Shown: positions 28,103 through 36,759 of the stretch, in pieces | Layout of the letters: each line of letters opens with the position of its first letter | How positions within the stretch are numbered: the stretch's first letter is position 1 | DNA from: Aureitalea sp. L0-47 | GTDB taxonomy: Bacteria; Bacteroidota; Bacteroidia; Flavobacteriales; Flavobacteriaceae | NCBI RefSeq assembly: GCF_026126405.1 | Contig: NZ_JAFMTQ010000001.1 | Location: forward strand, 630,610-694,609 | Reading direction: 5' to 3' | Length of the DNA: 64,000 nucleotides | Translations under genes and position numbers: made by a program | The notes under the pieces: generated by a model | Database searches by the model: none | Told to the model about the DNA's origin: nothing | What the model saw: the letters and a program-made list of their open reading frames with translations, nothing else

Positions 28103-28771
28103 TTAATCTTTCGGTTTTACATAAACGTCGGAAGGAGAGATAACTTTATTTTTATCATATGGTTTTGTTGAAGTTTCAAATTCTTCTCTGAATTCACTAC
28201 CAATACTGTCACAAGCATTTATTACCAGGTTAACATAGAAGTCCGGTAAAAAAGTATTGTCATCTTTTTGAAATTTATAAGTATGATCATCTTCGGCCTG
28301 ATAGGCATATACTTTTGCGCCACTAAATTCGTACTCTTCAATTTTATCGGTCACATCAATTCTTTTATAACCGAATTCACGTTTATCAAATTCATTTAGC
28401 TCTTCCGGAGATATAAAAAATAAAACACAATTCATCTTTGTATTTTCAGATTCTGTGATGTTAAGTGCTAGTTGGTTTTTAAATGGAATAGTGTCGTTTT
28501 TTTCAATGTAAAACAGATCATTGGGAAGGCCGTCCATTGAACGAAAATGATTCCAATCTCTTTGATAATCCTCAAGGTGAACAATGTATACAGAATCTTG
28601 ATACGGACGATTAAGAGTTCTTTCCATACTACTTTTTGACATTAAGGAACCATAACCAATCATCCCAATTTTACTATCATCAATAGTGATTAAAGTCTTT
28701 GACTTGTTTTCACCACAGCTAAAAAAAAGAAATAATAGTATTACTAGAATGGAGAGACGAGAGAGTTTCAT
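28103..28771 (-). CDS. Lipoprotein with gamma-glutamylcyclotransferase-like fold
   Basis: A 222-residue lipoprotein (lipobox FSC near residue 19). IGYGSLMSKSSMERTL matches the YGSL substrate loop of gamma-glutamylcyclotransferase/AIG2-like proteins. FDKREFGYKRIDV matches the second conserved block with the catalytic Glu. Family members release 5-oxoproline from gamma-glutamyl compounds, but an envelope-anchored form is unusual and the activity is not certain. Confidence 0.72.
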   Translation of the reverse strand: MKLSRLSILVILLFLFFSCGENKSKTLITIDDSKIGMIGYGSLMSKSSMERTLNRPYQDSVYIVHLEDYQRDWNHFRSMDGLPNDLFYIEKNDTIPFKNQLALNITESENTKMNCVLFFISPEELNEFDKREFGYKRIDVTDKIEEYEFSGAKVYAYQAEDDHTYKFQKDDNTFLPDFYVNLVINACDSIGSEFREEFETSTKPYDKNKVISPSDVYVKPKD

Positions 28772-28790
28772 AGATGTTTTTCTTTAAAGT

Positions 28791-28837
28791 AGTTCTTTGG
28801 CTGAGATCGCGCTGTTGATTTATAGCCTTTGTTGTGG
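28791..28837 (-). repeat. Partial attC-like site
   Basis: Only the arm next to the gene is kept: TTGATTTATAGCCTTTGTTGTGG at 28815-28837. A short GGCTGA 20 bases to the left may be what remains of the other arm. Confidence 0.4.
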
Positions 28838-28871
28838 TGAATATTTTTTTCGCATCACATGTTGTTCACTA

Positions 28872-29414
28872 TTATTTGTCAAAGGTGACAGTTGGAGTTT
28901 TCCAAGTTATCGGATCACCTACAATGCCACGAGTATAACTAAGGATTTCCATCCATTCAGGGGACACTTTAATTAGAAGATATCCTTCTTTATTATTTGG
29001 GTAGAACGCTTCCCATGCATTTTTCCATCTTTTCTCCTTTTCCTTCTCATCATCTACAATTTGGGCCTTTCCATGAATTACAACATAGCCAGAAGCGTCA
29101 CTGTCCTGGTAGTACAAGGTGACGGTTGGATTATTTTTAATTTGATCAACTTTTCTACTTTCAGATTTCGTTCCAAACCAAACCGTAAAATCACTTTCGG
29201 GAGGGAAGGGGTCCATAATTCTGGCCATAGGAATGGATTCATCATCTAATGTGATTAATACACAAGTACCGGCCTCCTTAATGATCTCACGAGCAGCAAT
29301 AGTCAATTTCTCTTCTGTTGACTCATTCCTCGGTATATCTTGACAATAAATTTTACATGGAATGATAAAAAAAATCAAGCACGTATTTAGGATAAGTTTG
29401 CTGAGTTGATTCAT
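28872..29414 (-). CDS. Exported pyridoxamine 5'-phosphate oxidase-like (split-barrel flavin) protein
   Basis: A 180-residue protein with a signal peptide (to about residue 25, KIYCQD). The split-barrel pattern of general stress protein 26 / PPOX-like proteins is seen: TCVLITLDDESIPMARIMDPFP, TVWFGTKSESRKVDQIKNNPTVTLYYQD and GYVVIHGKAQIVDD. Such proteins bind flavin or a related cofactor. Export is unusual for this family. It is the leftmost gene with a recognisable cassette site at its 3' end. Confidence 0.8.
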   Translation of the reverse strand: MNQLSKLILNTCLIFFIIPCKIYCQDIPRNESTEEKLTIAAREIIKEAGTCVLITLDDESIPMARIMDPFPPESDFTVWFGTKSESRKVDQIKNNPTVTLYYQDSDASGYVVIHGKAQIVDDEKEKEKRWKNAWEAFYPNNKEGYLLIKVSPEWMEILSYTRGIVGDPITWKTPTVTFDK

Positions 29415-29486
29415 AACGGCTAAATAAGGTTAAAGTGATTTAGTACTATTTCTAGTTTGATTTCTCGTAATTGCAGTTATACATTC

Positions 29487-30812
29487 TTACATACCGTTTA
29501 ATTTTTCTCCTTTTAATTCAACACCTTTGAAATGAAAAATTAACTGATATGTGTCCTGCTTTATTTCTCTAAATTCAAAATAATCTTCGGCATCCGGTTC
29601 ATCAAAAAATGTTGTCTCGGATTCAGCATTTAAAACAGTATTTTCCTCTCCATTTTGATAGAACATTAAATAACCGTCTTTCAGTTTAAACCCGAAAATA
29701 TTATCATTAAACTCTTTTAATCTGTAATCACCTTCGTACCTCCTAAGAATTTGTTCTGATAATATGATTGCATTTCGTTTTATTACTTTGGGTAATTCGT
29801 AGGGTTTCCCTTTAATTATTTTGTCTACTGTATTGAGAATTTGTCCAAAAGGTATTTCATCATAGTTCGAGAAGAAAATTAAATTGTAATCACCTTCAAT
29901 ATTGTATTCTGCATGAGATAGTATTCCATCGCCACCTCCCGACCAACCAATTGTATTTTTTGAATTTTTGATTCTGTCTTTGTAAGAATCACTTTTAATA
30001 TGGTTTATAAATAGTTCTAGATCTTCTACGGTAGAGTAAATCTTTGATTGTCTTTTGTCCTTACTGTTTATGTTAGGTACTGCCACTATTTCACCATCAT
30101 TATTTTCATGATTCGTAACAGCTTGATTTAGGTTGCCTTTCTCAAGATAGAAATGAGCACCACTGTTTTTCATATTTAAAGGTAAAAAATACTTCTCGTC
30201 CAGGGTTTGAACAAATGGCTTCCCTGTTATTTGGGAAATGATATAATACAATAGCTGATATCCCAAATTAGAGTAAACAGTTTCATCGCCGGGTTCAAAG
30301 ATTAATGGTTGGGCCATTATTAGATCTACCATTTCCTCTGCTGACTTCTCTATTAAGTTAGGTACTTCATCGTTAAACTCTCTTGGTAGTCCGGATTGAT
30401 TCTCTATAAGGTGCTTAATTGTTATATTGTTTCCAGCCGGAAAATCAGGTATAAACTTTGAAACCCTATCACTTTGTGATATCCTCCCTTCTTTTTCTAA
30501 GTCAATTACCACAGCCTTAGCCATTAACTTTGAGATAGAATGTATATCGAATTGGGAATTTTTCGTAATTCGCAAAGTTGACGGCCCTTTAGGAATGTTA
30601 TAGGTATTAAACAGGATACGATGATCGTCCTTGCTAATTAGTACCGCTCCATTAAACTTGTTCAACCCGGAAAGTGTCTTGAAGTATTCGTCTAAATTCG
30701 TAGTGATCTGCGAATATTCTTTGAGTTCATTTGTCTTATTATCTACATTACCACAACTGCAAAATAATAGTGTAATAATTAGCAATTTTAATATTAGAGT
30801 TTTGTTTTTCAC
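29487..30812 (-). CDS. Serine hydrolase (beta-lactamase class C fold), lipoprotein
   Basis: A 441-residue lipoprotein (lipobox CSC near residue 20). Nucleophile motif is SISK (FDIHSISKLMAKAV), second motif YSN (VYSNLGYQLLYYI), and a GWSGGGDG stretch lies where HxG is expected. The C-terminal 100 residues form a beta-rich DUF3471-like domain (LRRYEGDYRLKE). Substrate unknown. It is one of three long serine hydrolases in the cassette region. Confidence 0.88.
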   Translation of the reverse strand: MKNKTLILKLLIITLLFCSCGNVDNKTNELKEYSQITTNLDEYFKTLSGLNKFNGAVLISKDDHRILFNTYNIPKGPSTLRITKNSQFDIHSISKLMAKAVVIDLEKEGRISQSDRVSKFIPDFPAGNNITIKHLIENQSGLPREFNDEVPNLIEKSAEEMVDLIMAQPLIFEPGDETVYSNLGYQLLYYIISQITGKPFVQTLDEKYFLPLNMKNSGAHFYLEKGNLNQAVTNHENNDGEIVAVPNINSKDKRQSKIYSTVEDLELFINHIKSDSYKDRIKNSKNTIGWSGGGDGILSHAEYNIEGDYNLIFFSNYDEIPFGQILNTVDKIIKGKPYELPKVIKRNAIILSEQILRRYEGDYRLKEFNDNIFGFKLKDGYLMFYQNGEENTVLNAESETTFFDEPDAEDYFEFREIKQDTYQLIFHFKGVELKGEKLNGM

Positions 30813-30824
30813 ATCTAATGGTAT

Positions 30825-30927
30825 GTAGCGTCAGGTCGAATTATCCGTGGACACTTTATTACGATTTGATTAATCAATTCGGAACGAATTGAGCTGATTT
30901 ATAGCCTTTGATGCCAATAGTTGCCGG
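30825..30927 (-). repeat. attC-like site lacking its distal arm
   Basis: GCGTCAGGTCGAATT and ATCAATTCGGAACGAATTGAG, then CTGATTTATAGCC, match the right two thirds of the intact site at 50.8-51.0 kb. The AACGTCCACGGCTAT arm is missing. Confidence 0.6.
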
Positions 30928-30940
30928 AGGATTAGAATAT

Positions 30941-31414
30941 TTAGTTTTCAAAGTTTGAAGAGGCCACTTCTCTGTGAAGTCTCCAGATTCCATCTTCACC
31001 CTTTTTCAGAATTGCCAAGAATGTGTTCTTCAATTCAATGGTATTACCTTCACTATTCGTATAATACACTATACTGTTACCGAAATCGTAGGCGATACTA
31101 TCCGAAGCAAGAATGGTTTCTTTAGGGAACATCATGATGCTATCATATGGAAACGGCCCTTTATTGGTAGCGTGAATATACATATCGTTCCAAGCATCAC
31201 TCCCTGGTCCAATTGTTTTCACATCTTTAGTTATAAGGGTACTGATAGTTTCTCCATCATTTTCCATCACAGCTCGCATAAATTTCTGGCGGGTATTTTC
31301 AATACCCTTTAAGTTAGCTTCGATATCAATTTGATCGGCTTTGATAACGTCCTGATGTCTATTATCACAACTTAATATGGATACCAGGAAGAACACTATT
31401 ATGAATTTTTTCAT
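30941..31414 (-). CDS. Lipoprotein with SnoaL/DUF4440-like (NTF2) fold
   Basis: A 157-residue lipoprotein (lipobox LSC near residue 15). The NTF2-like pattern is NTRQKFMRAVMENDGETISTLITKDVKTIGPGSDAW, then KNTFLAILKKGEDGIWRLHREVASS at the end. This fold often serves as a small ligand-binding or enzyme scaffold. No catalytic residues can be assigned. Confidence 0.75.
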   Translation of the reverse strand: MKKFIIVFFLVSILSCDNRHQDVIKADQIDIEANLKGIENTRQKFMRAVMENDGETISTLITKDVKTIGPGSDAWNDMYIHATNKGPFPYDSIMMFPKETILASDSIAYDFGNSIVYYTNSEGNTIELKNTFLAILKKGEDGIWRLHREVASSNFEN

Positions 31415-31425
31415 ATTACTTTAAT

Positions 31426-31547
31426 TGTTGCCAATGTACACGGCTATAACCTCGGCACTTGAGGCAGCCAACTGGCTTATTTTTATAAAGTTAGGGGAGT
31501 TAAACGGGGATTCCAAATCCAGGCTCGATTATAGCTTTTGTCGTGCT
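31426..31547 (-). repeat. attC-like site, degenerate
   Basis: Arms TTGCCAATGTACACGGCTAT and CGATTATAGCTTTTGTCG are both present but with changed cores (AAT for AAC, GTC for GTT). The centre is 60-70 bp. Confidence 0.55.
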
Positions 31548-31558
31548 TGGTATGTTAA

Positions 31559-32050
31559 TTACTGTGTATTCTTAAAAGTATCTTCAAAAATTTTTGTCCA
31601 TTGTCCATTGTTCAATTGTTCCCCATATTCTTGAAAGCCTCCTTCCGGAGTTCTTCTGAAAAAAAATCTGGTCTTTTCATCTCTCCAGACGATGAGTTGT
31701 CCATCCTTGTATTCCGCAGGATATCTGGCTACTCCACTCTTAGAAAATCGGTAATAGTAATATTTTTGGTCTTTGTCATCGTAATAGACTATGGTGTGGA
31801 GTTGTAAAAATTCGGTATTCAACTCAATAACCAAAATGCTCTTGTCAAGGTCATAGGAGATTTTTTCGTATGCTGAACCTTGTTTGACCACAACTCCATT
31901 TTCATAAACTTTTGATGTGCCAATCCACTCTCCAATCAAGAAGTTTAGTTGTTCCATCTTTTCTTGCCTGAGGTCTTGAGCGAAAACTGAACTATTCAGA
32001 AAAATTAGAACAATAAAATAAAGGCATTTAGAAGCATTGCGAAATCTCAT
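31559..32050 (-). CDS. Secreted beta-barrel-like protein (DUF1579-like)
   Basis: About 163 residues from the ATG at 32050, chosen because it starts a signal peptide (MRFRNASKCLYFIVLIFLN to SSVFAQ). The mature part begins LNFLIGEWIGTSKVYENG, the typical opening of DUF1579 and related ten-strand barrel proteins. Tyr-rich strands follow (KYYYYRFSKSGVARYPAEY). Function unknown; a heme- or lipid-binding barrel is conceivable. Confidence 0.7.
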   Translation of the reverse strand: MRFRNASKCLYFIVLIFLNSSVFAQDLRQEKMEQLNFLIGEWIGTSKVYENGVVVKQGSAYEKISYDLDKSILVIELNTEFLQLHTIVYYDDKDQKYYYYRFSKSGVARYPAEYKDGQLIVWRDEKTRFFFRRTPEGGFQEYGEQLNNGQWTKIFEDTFKNTQ

Positions 32051-32073
32051 ATTTCTTCGTTTAAGGAGAAGTA

Positions 32074-32125
32074 AAAGATAGGAATTTTGAAAAACTCTAA
32101 GATGATTCATAGCCTTTGTTGGTCA
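32074..32125 (-). repeat. Partial attC-like site
   Basis: Only the gene-side arm is clear (GATTCATAGCCTTTGTTGG at 32104-32122). The part to the left shares AGATAGGAATTTTG with the candidate at 26.3 kb. Confidence 0.45.
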
Positions 32126-32135
32126 CTGACTTTTC

Positions 32136-32627
32136 TTAATCTAATTTTTCAAACTCGAATTGGATTTCAAATTCAGTATTGGAAACAGTAGCATTTATTT
32201 TATCTCCATTTTTCCAATATTTAATCTTATTTGGAAAGTCTATCTCATTGTTTTGGCAAGTAAACTCATTTTTATTATGACTTATTCCAGTGAATGCAGT
32301 TGATTCAGTTTCTTCAGGTACTTTTACAATTAAGTTCCATTTCTCATTTGATTTTATCAGTCGAATATTTTCTTGCTTAATTGTGTCGCCGTTCTGCATT
32401 GTAAATCCAATTCCAGAATATTCGTTTTCATTAATTTTTTCCCAGTTTTCAAATGTTTCTTTTCCTGCTTCTTCATTCAGCCTTTTCCACTTACCTAATA
32501 ACCAATCAAAATTTTCGGTTTCCGTAGTTAATTCAGTAGACTTTGTAGTTGGTTTACTGTCCTCTTTCTTAGTTTCGTTACAGGAAAGAATTAAAATTCC
32601 TATCAATAATATCATTACTTTTCTCAT
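32136..32627 (-). CDS. Lipoprotein, DUF6265-like
   Basis: A 163-residue lipoprotein (lipobox LSC near residue 15) with a Thr/Lys-rich linker. A barrel-like domain then opens with FDWLLGKWKRLNEEAGKETFENWEKINENEYSGIGF, which resembles DUF6265 and related lipocalin-like proteins. No function is known. It is neighboured by attC-type half-sites on both sides. Confidence 0.72.
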   Translation of the reverse strand: MRKVMILLIGILILSCNETKKEDSKPTTKSTELTTETENFDWLLGKWKRLNEEAGKETFENWEKINENEYSGIGFTMQNGDTIKQENIRLIKSNEKWNLIVKVPEETESTAFTGISHNKNEFTCQNNEIDFPNKIKYWKNGDKINATVSNTEFEIQFEFEKLD

Positions 32628-32639
32628 AATATTTTCAGC

Positions 32640-32717
32640 TGGCGGCTTTTATTTAGAAGATCAAGTTAGTGATTTCTGGCAAAATTCCTGGCGTTCATTT
32701 ATAGCCTTTGTTAGCCT
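32640..32717 (-). repeat. Partial attC-like site
   Basis: AAGTTAGTGATTT, CCTGGCGTT and ATTTATAGCCTTTGTTAGCC match the right part of the intact site at 62.8-62.9 kb. The distal arm is reduced to GCTGGCGGCTTTT. Confidence 0.5.
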
Positions 32718-32781
32718 TTGCGGTTTCTTGTGAACTAATTAAAGTGCTAACCAAATTGATTAATTTTCGTACATTAAAGCT

Positions 32782-32937
32782 ATGAACCTCCCAGATGAAT
32801 TTTACGAGATAATTATTCTAGTTGGTCTAGTAGGCGCAGCTATGTATTTAGTCAGTTTCTTAACCAAGAAGAGTAGAAATTTCAGAAGCAGCAGAAACAA
32901 GAAGGCGAGGAAACAGGATCAACCTTTTGATTTATAA
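32782..32937 (+). CDS. Small membrane-anchored protein, plus strand
   Basis: A 51-residue ORF (MNLPDEFYEIIILVGLVGAAMYLVSFLTKKSRN...) with one transmembrane helix at about residues 8-28 and a strongly basic tail. It is the only plausible plus-strand gene in the cassette region. The helix plus basic tail is gene-like, but it has no recognised family, and a chance ORF cannot be excluded. Confidence 0.45.
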   Translation: MNLPDEFYEIIILVGLVGAAMYLVSFLTKKSRNFRSSRNKKARKQDQPFDL

Positions 32938-32976
32938 TTTTTTGTCCTATCAAAGACAATGCTGTTTTACCATTAA

Positions 32977-33172
32977 TGCCAACGGCTATGTATACGATTT
33001 GTGGCGGTCTTGTGGTTTAGCGCCGGCGCGCTGTTACAGTGGAGCGTAGTTCATGCACGCGAAGGAAGCCCGTAGAGCCGCTCAACGGATTTATCCGATA
33101 AACCAAGTTAACTATAATAGGGGAGACTTTGATTTGGTTCAATCCAACCATGAAATATAGCATTTGACGGCG
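32977..33172 (-). repeat. attC-like site, about 190 bp, degenerate cores
   Basis: Arms are TGCCAACGGCTATGTATACG and GAAATATAGCATTTGACGG. The centre is GC-rich with local hairpins (GCGCCGGCGCGC). The gene-side core is GAC rather than GTT. Confidence 0.6.
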
Positions 33173-33188
33173 GTAGTTTAAGCTTTGA

Positions 33189-34979
33189 CTAATCTTTTAA
33201 TTTTAGTGCGATTGTTTCTTGTCCGCCTTGTAGTAATGTCATACTTACTACCCTGCCATTTTCATTTAGATTAAAAGTAACTTGGGCTTCTGCGACTGTC
33301 AAGAAAAATACATTTTCAGATCTTGGGTAAATCTCGAATTCACCTTGACCTGTGGCCTGAGCTTTCATCTGACTTCCTTCTTTCGAAATCGTAATCACAA
33401 ACTCCGGAGCCAGTTCATATTTACCGGTATAGCTCTGTAATATCGAATCTTCAATAACAATCTCCTTGAATAAGCCATCTGTATTTATTCCCAGGTCCTT
33501 CAACACCTTTATTCCTCCTTCATTGGCAGGGTTAAGCTCGATGGATTTCATATAGTTTTCAATGGCTTTTTGCTTCTCGCTATTCTTTAATAGTGCTTCA
33601 CCATAGCTGTCATAAACATTGGAAGAATTTGGGAATGCTTCAACATTTATTTTAAATATAACAAGCGCATGGTCAATATTATCTTTGCCTAAATAATGAT
33701 ATCCCAATTGATTTAACTGGTTCTCAGAAAAATTATAATTCTCGGATTGATTCTTTTTTAGTTCTAAATATTGAGATTGAAGATTGTCAATTCCTTCAGC
33801 GTCAATAATATTTTTTAATTTATTGGCAATAGAAGGAAGTATATTACAACGGTTTCCCATTGACTCTCCTTTTTTCCAATAAATCCAATCGCAATATACT
33901 TTACGATATATATTATGGCCAGCTCCTCCATTTGTAATCACAATAAAGCCATCGTTGGTTGCCGGATTGATTCTTAAAAATGCATGCCATCCTGCATTGG
34001 CTCCTCCGTGCCCCACTAAAGTCATTGAAGTTCCACGGATTGGATCTATCTGATACCCCAAACCATAAATTCCGTCTGAAGCTGTGGTCGGCTCCATCAT
34101 TTCTTGGAGATTAACCACCGACAAAATTTGCTGATACTCGTTATTATTCGGGTTTTTATAAAGGCTGGCTAGTGCAAATTTCGTAAAATCTTCTATTGTG
34201 GTATGCAACCCTGCTGCGGCTTGAGCTGTAAATAGTTCAAAGTCGATCACTTCTCCAAACTCATTGTATTCAAGAGATGATGTTTTCAATATATTATCAT
34301 CAATGGTGTAACTGCTGCTGGTCATCCCCAAAGGATTTAGTATCTGCTCCTGCATATAATCCTCAAACTTTTGCCCGGTAACTTCTTCAATAATTAATTG
34401 AAGAATAGTAAACCCACCTCCTGAATATTTCCACTTTGTTCCGGGTTCCATAATAATTTCTACACCTCCCGGACCATTGTTTTTACCATTTAAAGATTCT
34501 TCAATTGAAGGTAATTTGTCTTTTGGCGACCAACCCGGGTAACCGTGCAATGATAATCCTGCCGTATGACTTAAAAGTCCCCTTATTGTAACTTTATTTG
34601 AATCAAATTCAGATTTTGGGATATGCCATCGGGTAAGATATTTTTCTGCCGGTGTATCAAGGTCTAATTTGCCCTCCTGAACCAGTTTCATCACACCCCA
34701 TGCGGCAATAGTTTTAGAAATAGATCCAATATTAAAACCCGTGGAGGTAGTTACCGGGGTTCCTTTGTCAATATTTGAGTACCCATAGCCTTTTTGCAAG
34801 ATAATTTCACCATTTTCTATAAGGGCAATGGCTGTGCCAGGAACAATAAAGTCATTTAATAATTGGGGAATTTTCTGGTCTAATTCGTATATAAATTGTT
34901 CAATTTCTTTCGATTCTTTTTGAGCTATAATTGAAAAAGAAAATAGCAGTGCTAAAAGGAAAGTTAGTTGTTTTTTCAT
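33189..34979 (-). CDS. Serine hydrolase with TPR repeats (beta-lactamase fold)
   Basis: A 596-residue exported protein (signal peptide ending SIIAQ near residue 19). Residues 25-375 form the class C beta-lactamase-like domain: SISK nucleophile (NIGSISKTIAAWGV), YSG (WKYSGGGFTI) and HGG (LVGHGGANAGWH). Two TPR-like repeats follow (LGKDNIDHALVIFKINVEAFPNS..., DSYGEALLKNSEKQKAIENYMKS...), and then a C-terminal beta-rich domain (LQSYTGKYELAPEFVITIS). This architecture is common in Bacteroidota. The substrate is unknown. Confidence 0.9.
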   Translation of the reverse strand: MKKQLTFLLALLFSFSIIAQKESKEIEQFIYELDQKIPQLLNDFIVPGTAIALIENGEIILQKGYGYSNIDKGTPVTTSTGFNIGSISKTIAAWGVMKLVQEGKLDLDTPAEKYLTRWHIPKSEFDSNKVTIRGLLSHTAGLSLHGYPGWSPKDKLPSIEESLNGKNNGPGGVEIIMEPGTKWKYSGGGFTILQLIIEEVTGQKFEDYMQEQILNPLGMTSSSYTIDDNILKTSSLEYNEFGEVIDFELFTAQAAAGLHTTIEDFTKFALASLYKNPNNNEYQQILSVVNLQEMMEPTTASDGIYGLGYQIDPIRGTSMTLVGHGGANAGWHAFLRINPATNDGFIVITNGGAGHNIYRKVYCDWIYWKKGESMGNRCNILPSIANKLKNIIDAEGIDNLQSQYLELKKNQSENYNFSENQLNQLGYHYLGKDNIDHALVIFKINVEAFPNSSNVYDSYGEALLKNSEKQKAIENYMKSIELNPANEGGIKVLKDLGINTDGLFKEIVIEDSILQSYTGKYELAPEFVITISKEGSQMKAQATGQGEFEIYPRSENVFFLTVAEAQVTFNLNENGRVVSMTLLQGGQETIALKLKD

Positions 34980-35017
34980 TTTTATAGTTTCAGTTAAGAC
35001 GACTGGGGAGTCTGATT

Positions 35018-35070
35018 GTAACCTAAGCTCATGCTTTTTGCATTTCTTTAATTGTACACGGTGTTGGCAA
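35018..35070 (-). repeat. Possible short attC-like site
   Basis: A GTAACC core at the left and GTGTTGGCAA at the right enclose about 45 bases containing GTACACGG. Weak. It lies where a site is expected, 3' of the decayed MarC gene. Confidence 0.3.
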
Positions 35071-35122
35071 GAGTTTTTTATATGTTTCCGAAGTAGTTAC
35101 TAATTCCACTTAATATACCATC

Positions 35123-35392
35123 TCAAAATATCATAGTAAGTGCGAACAAAAATAGTATCACTCCTACAGAGATTTGGAAAGCATCAAGTGATACAGACAT
35201 TCCTTCTAAAATCAGTTGTCCCATTACAGTGAAAAATAAGAGTGTCAAGAATGCAATTATTGATTATTGGATTGCAATTTTCTTTTTGTGGACTAAATCA
35301 AACTCTTAAGTAGCCTCAAGATATACTGGTATGCTTCAGATTGGGTCAACTACTGCAAACACAAAGAATATAGTAGTTAATATTTCAATCAT
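35123..35392 (-). pseudogene. MarC family membrane protein gene, inactivated
   Basis: Translating the minus strand from 35392 gives MIEILTTIFFVFAVVDPI, stop, SIPVYLEAT, stop, EFDLVHKKKIAIQ, stop, then SIIAFLTLLFFTVMGQLILEG and SLDAFQISVGVILFLFALTMIF, stop. The order of motifs (VVDPIxxIPV, KKIAI, FQIxxGVILFLFAL) is that of the first half of MarC/UPF0056 transporters. Three in-frame stops and the missing second half make it a pseudogene. It begins directly after the stop of the lipoprotein gene at 35393. Confidence 0.75.
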
Positions 35393-35902
35393 TTATTTTA
35401 TTCGTTTTGCTTGTGTTGTGAAAGATAAACCTTGTTGTCCCATAGTCGAAGTCATTATTCCCTCAAAAATTGGTTCTGGACAGTTTTTAGGAATTTTCCA
35501 TTCCAAAATAAAGTTTGAACCTGTTCCTCCAGAAACATCAATTTCATCAATAATTATCTCTGTAGTCTCCATAGGTGCTAAAAAGATTGGAGAATCAAAG
35601 TATTTTCTAACTGATTTTCCGTTAGTATCATAATATTCGGCTCTTAAAAGATAGATAGTGTCTAATTCACTTGTGTTTCTCATACTTATCATTGAAGTTA
35701 AGTTGTGAGTTCTATGTTCAGTGTTGCTATAAATTTGAGAATAAACAGATAGATAAGATTTCCCGAATTCAAGTGAATCTTTTGAAGCTAAGTTAATAGC
35801 CCGTTCTGACCAATTCTCTGGACTAATAGAGCTAATTTCTGTCTTTTCGTTGCAACTAAAAAGGAGGGCAATTATGATTATGCTTAAATACTTTTTTTTC
35901 AT
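35393..35902 (-). CDS. Lipoprotein of unknown function
   Basis: About 169 residues from the ATG at 35902 (MKKKYLSIIIIALLFSCNE), which gives a proper lipobox; a longer frame would start inside the neighbouring cassette site. The mature part is beta-rich, with YLLRAEYYDTNGKSVRKYFDS and METTEIIIDEIDVSGGTGSNFILEW, resembling DUF3124-like envelope proteins. The identification is tentative. Confidence 0.7.
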   Translation of the reverse strand: MKKKYLSIIIIALLFSCNEKTEISSISPENWSERAINLASKDSLEFGKSYLSVYSQIYSNTEHRTHNLTSMISMRNTSELDTIYLLRAEYYDTNGKSVRKYFDSPIFLAPMETTEIIIDEIDVSGGTGSNFILEWKIPKNCPEPIFEGIMTSTMGQQGLSFTTQAKRIK

Positions 35903-35926
35903 CTCGGTACGATATTTAAAATATGC

Positions 35927-36196
35927 TGTAACGTCCACAGCTATAAATTCGTCGGTGGGACCGCCTTTGAAGCCGAGCTATTTGTGCCTCCGCTAACCTC
36001 CTTCGCCCAAACAGCATGGCTACGAAGGCCGAGAAGCTTCAGCGACATGCGAACGGCCCAGGAGACCAGGCATTTAGGGTAACTTTAGACGCCAATAAGC
36101 CTGGTACGTCAATTCGAATTTTCAATGGATACGTTATTTTGTAGTTAAATTAATCAATTCGGAACGAATTGAGCTGATTTGTAGCTATTGTTATGG
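35927..36196 (-). repeat. attC-like site, about 270 bp
   Basis: Left arm TGTAACGTCCACAGCTATAAATTCG, right arm GAGCTGATTTGTAGCTATTGTTATGG. The CAG/GTAGCT change in the left arm is matched by a change in the right arm (AGCTAT/GTAGCT), so the stem pairing is kept. It shares the ATCAATTCGGAACGAATTGAG block with other sites. Confidence 0.7.
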
Positions 36197-36218
36197 ACTT
36201 TGTCGTATGACAATATTG

Positions 36219-36644
36219 TCATTTACTTTTTAACTTAAAAAGAATTACTTTTTCAAAATCAGAAAGCAAACTTTTATCACGAATTTCAAATATGCATGGT
36301 TTGGATTTTCCTACATTTTTAGTTTCTGTGATCTTTGTTTTCAGATCATCCTGAATGTCCAAATCAAGAATTTCATCAAGTAATCTTAATGGTAAATAAA
36401 TTACGGCTTGAATAAACTCTTTCCAAATGGACATCCATACAATAATCTTTTTCTTTTTTTGAACTTTACAAAGCCATGCGCCCCCATCTTTGTAATAACG
36501 CCATTCATGATCAAGATTATTTTTTTCGAAAAGGCCTAGCAATTCTTCGTAGACCTCTAAAGACTCACCTAATACAGACGTTAGGACACTTTTGTCCGGA
36601 TAAGTTGATTCATCTTTGAGCTGGAGTGCATTTTTTGTTGTCAT
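36219..36644 (-). CDS. DUF3788 family protein
   Basis: A 141-residue cytoplasmic protein. It has the DUF3788 pattern: LGESLEVYEELLGLFEKNNLDHEWRYYKDGGAWLCKVQKKKKIIVWMSIWKEFIQAVIYLP, closing with GKSKPCIFEIRDKSLLSDFEKVI. Function unknown. It forms a single-gene cassette between the sites at 35.9-36.2 and 36.7 kb. Confidence 0.85.
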   Translation of the reverse strand: MTTKNALQLKDESTYPDKSVLTSVLGESLEVYEELLGLFEKNNLDHEWRYYKDGGAWLCKVQKKKKIIVWMSIWKEFIQAVIYLPLRLLDEILDLDIQDDLKTKITETKNVGKSKPCIFEIRDKSLLSDFEKVILFKLKSK

Positions 36645-36680
36645 ATTAAAATTTAAAATTAATTGCTACTAAGAAAACTC

Positions 36681-36752
36681 ATTGGGCAGTGTATTCAGCC
36701 GTATGTGTATGGTGCGTATCCCTCAGGGTATGCACTATATACATTGTTGGCA
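36681..36752 (-). repeat. Short attC-like site
   Basis: The stem GTATGTGTATGGTGCGTATCCC-TCA-GGGTATGCACTATATAC spans about 36699-36741. GTTGGCAGC follows at 36744-36752. It is much shorter than the typical site here and resembles the classic 60-70 bp attC. Confidence 0.5.
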
Positions 36753-36759
36753 GCAGTTT

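Noticed and set aside
29412-29486. attC-like site between the flavin-protein gene and the serine hydrolase
   Set aside because: CATAACGGCTAAAT and GTTATACATTCTTACAT resemble site arms, but the stem and GTT cores are not convincing and the outer bases do not pair with the other cassette end.
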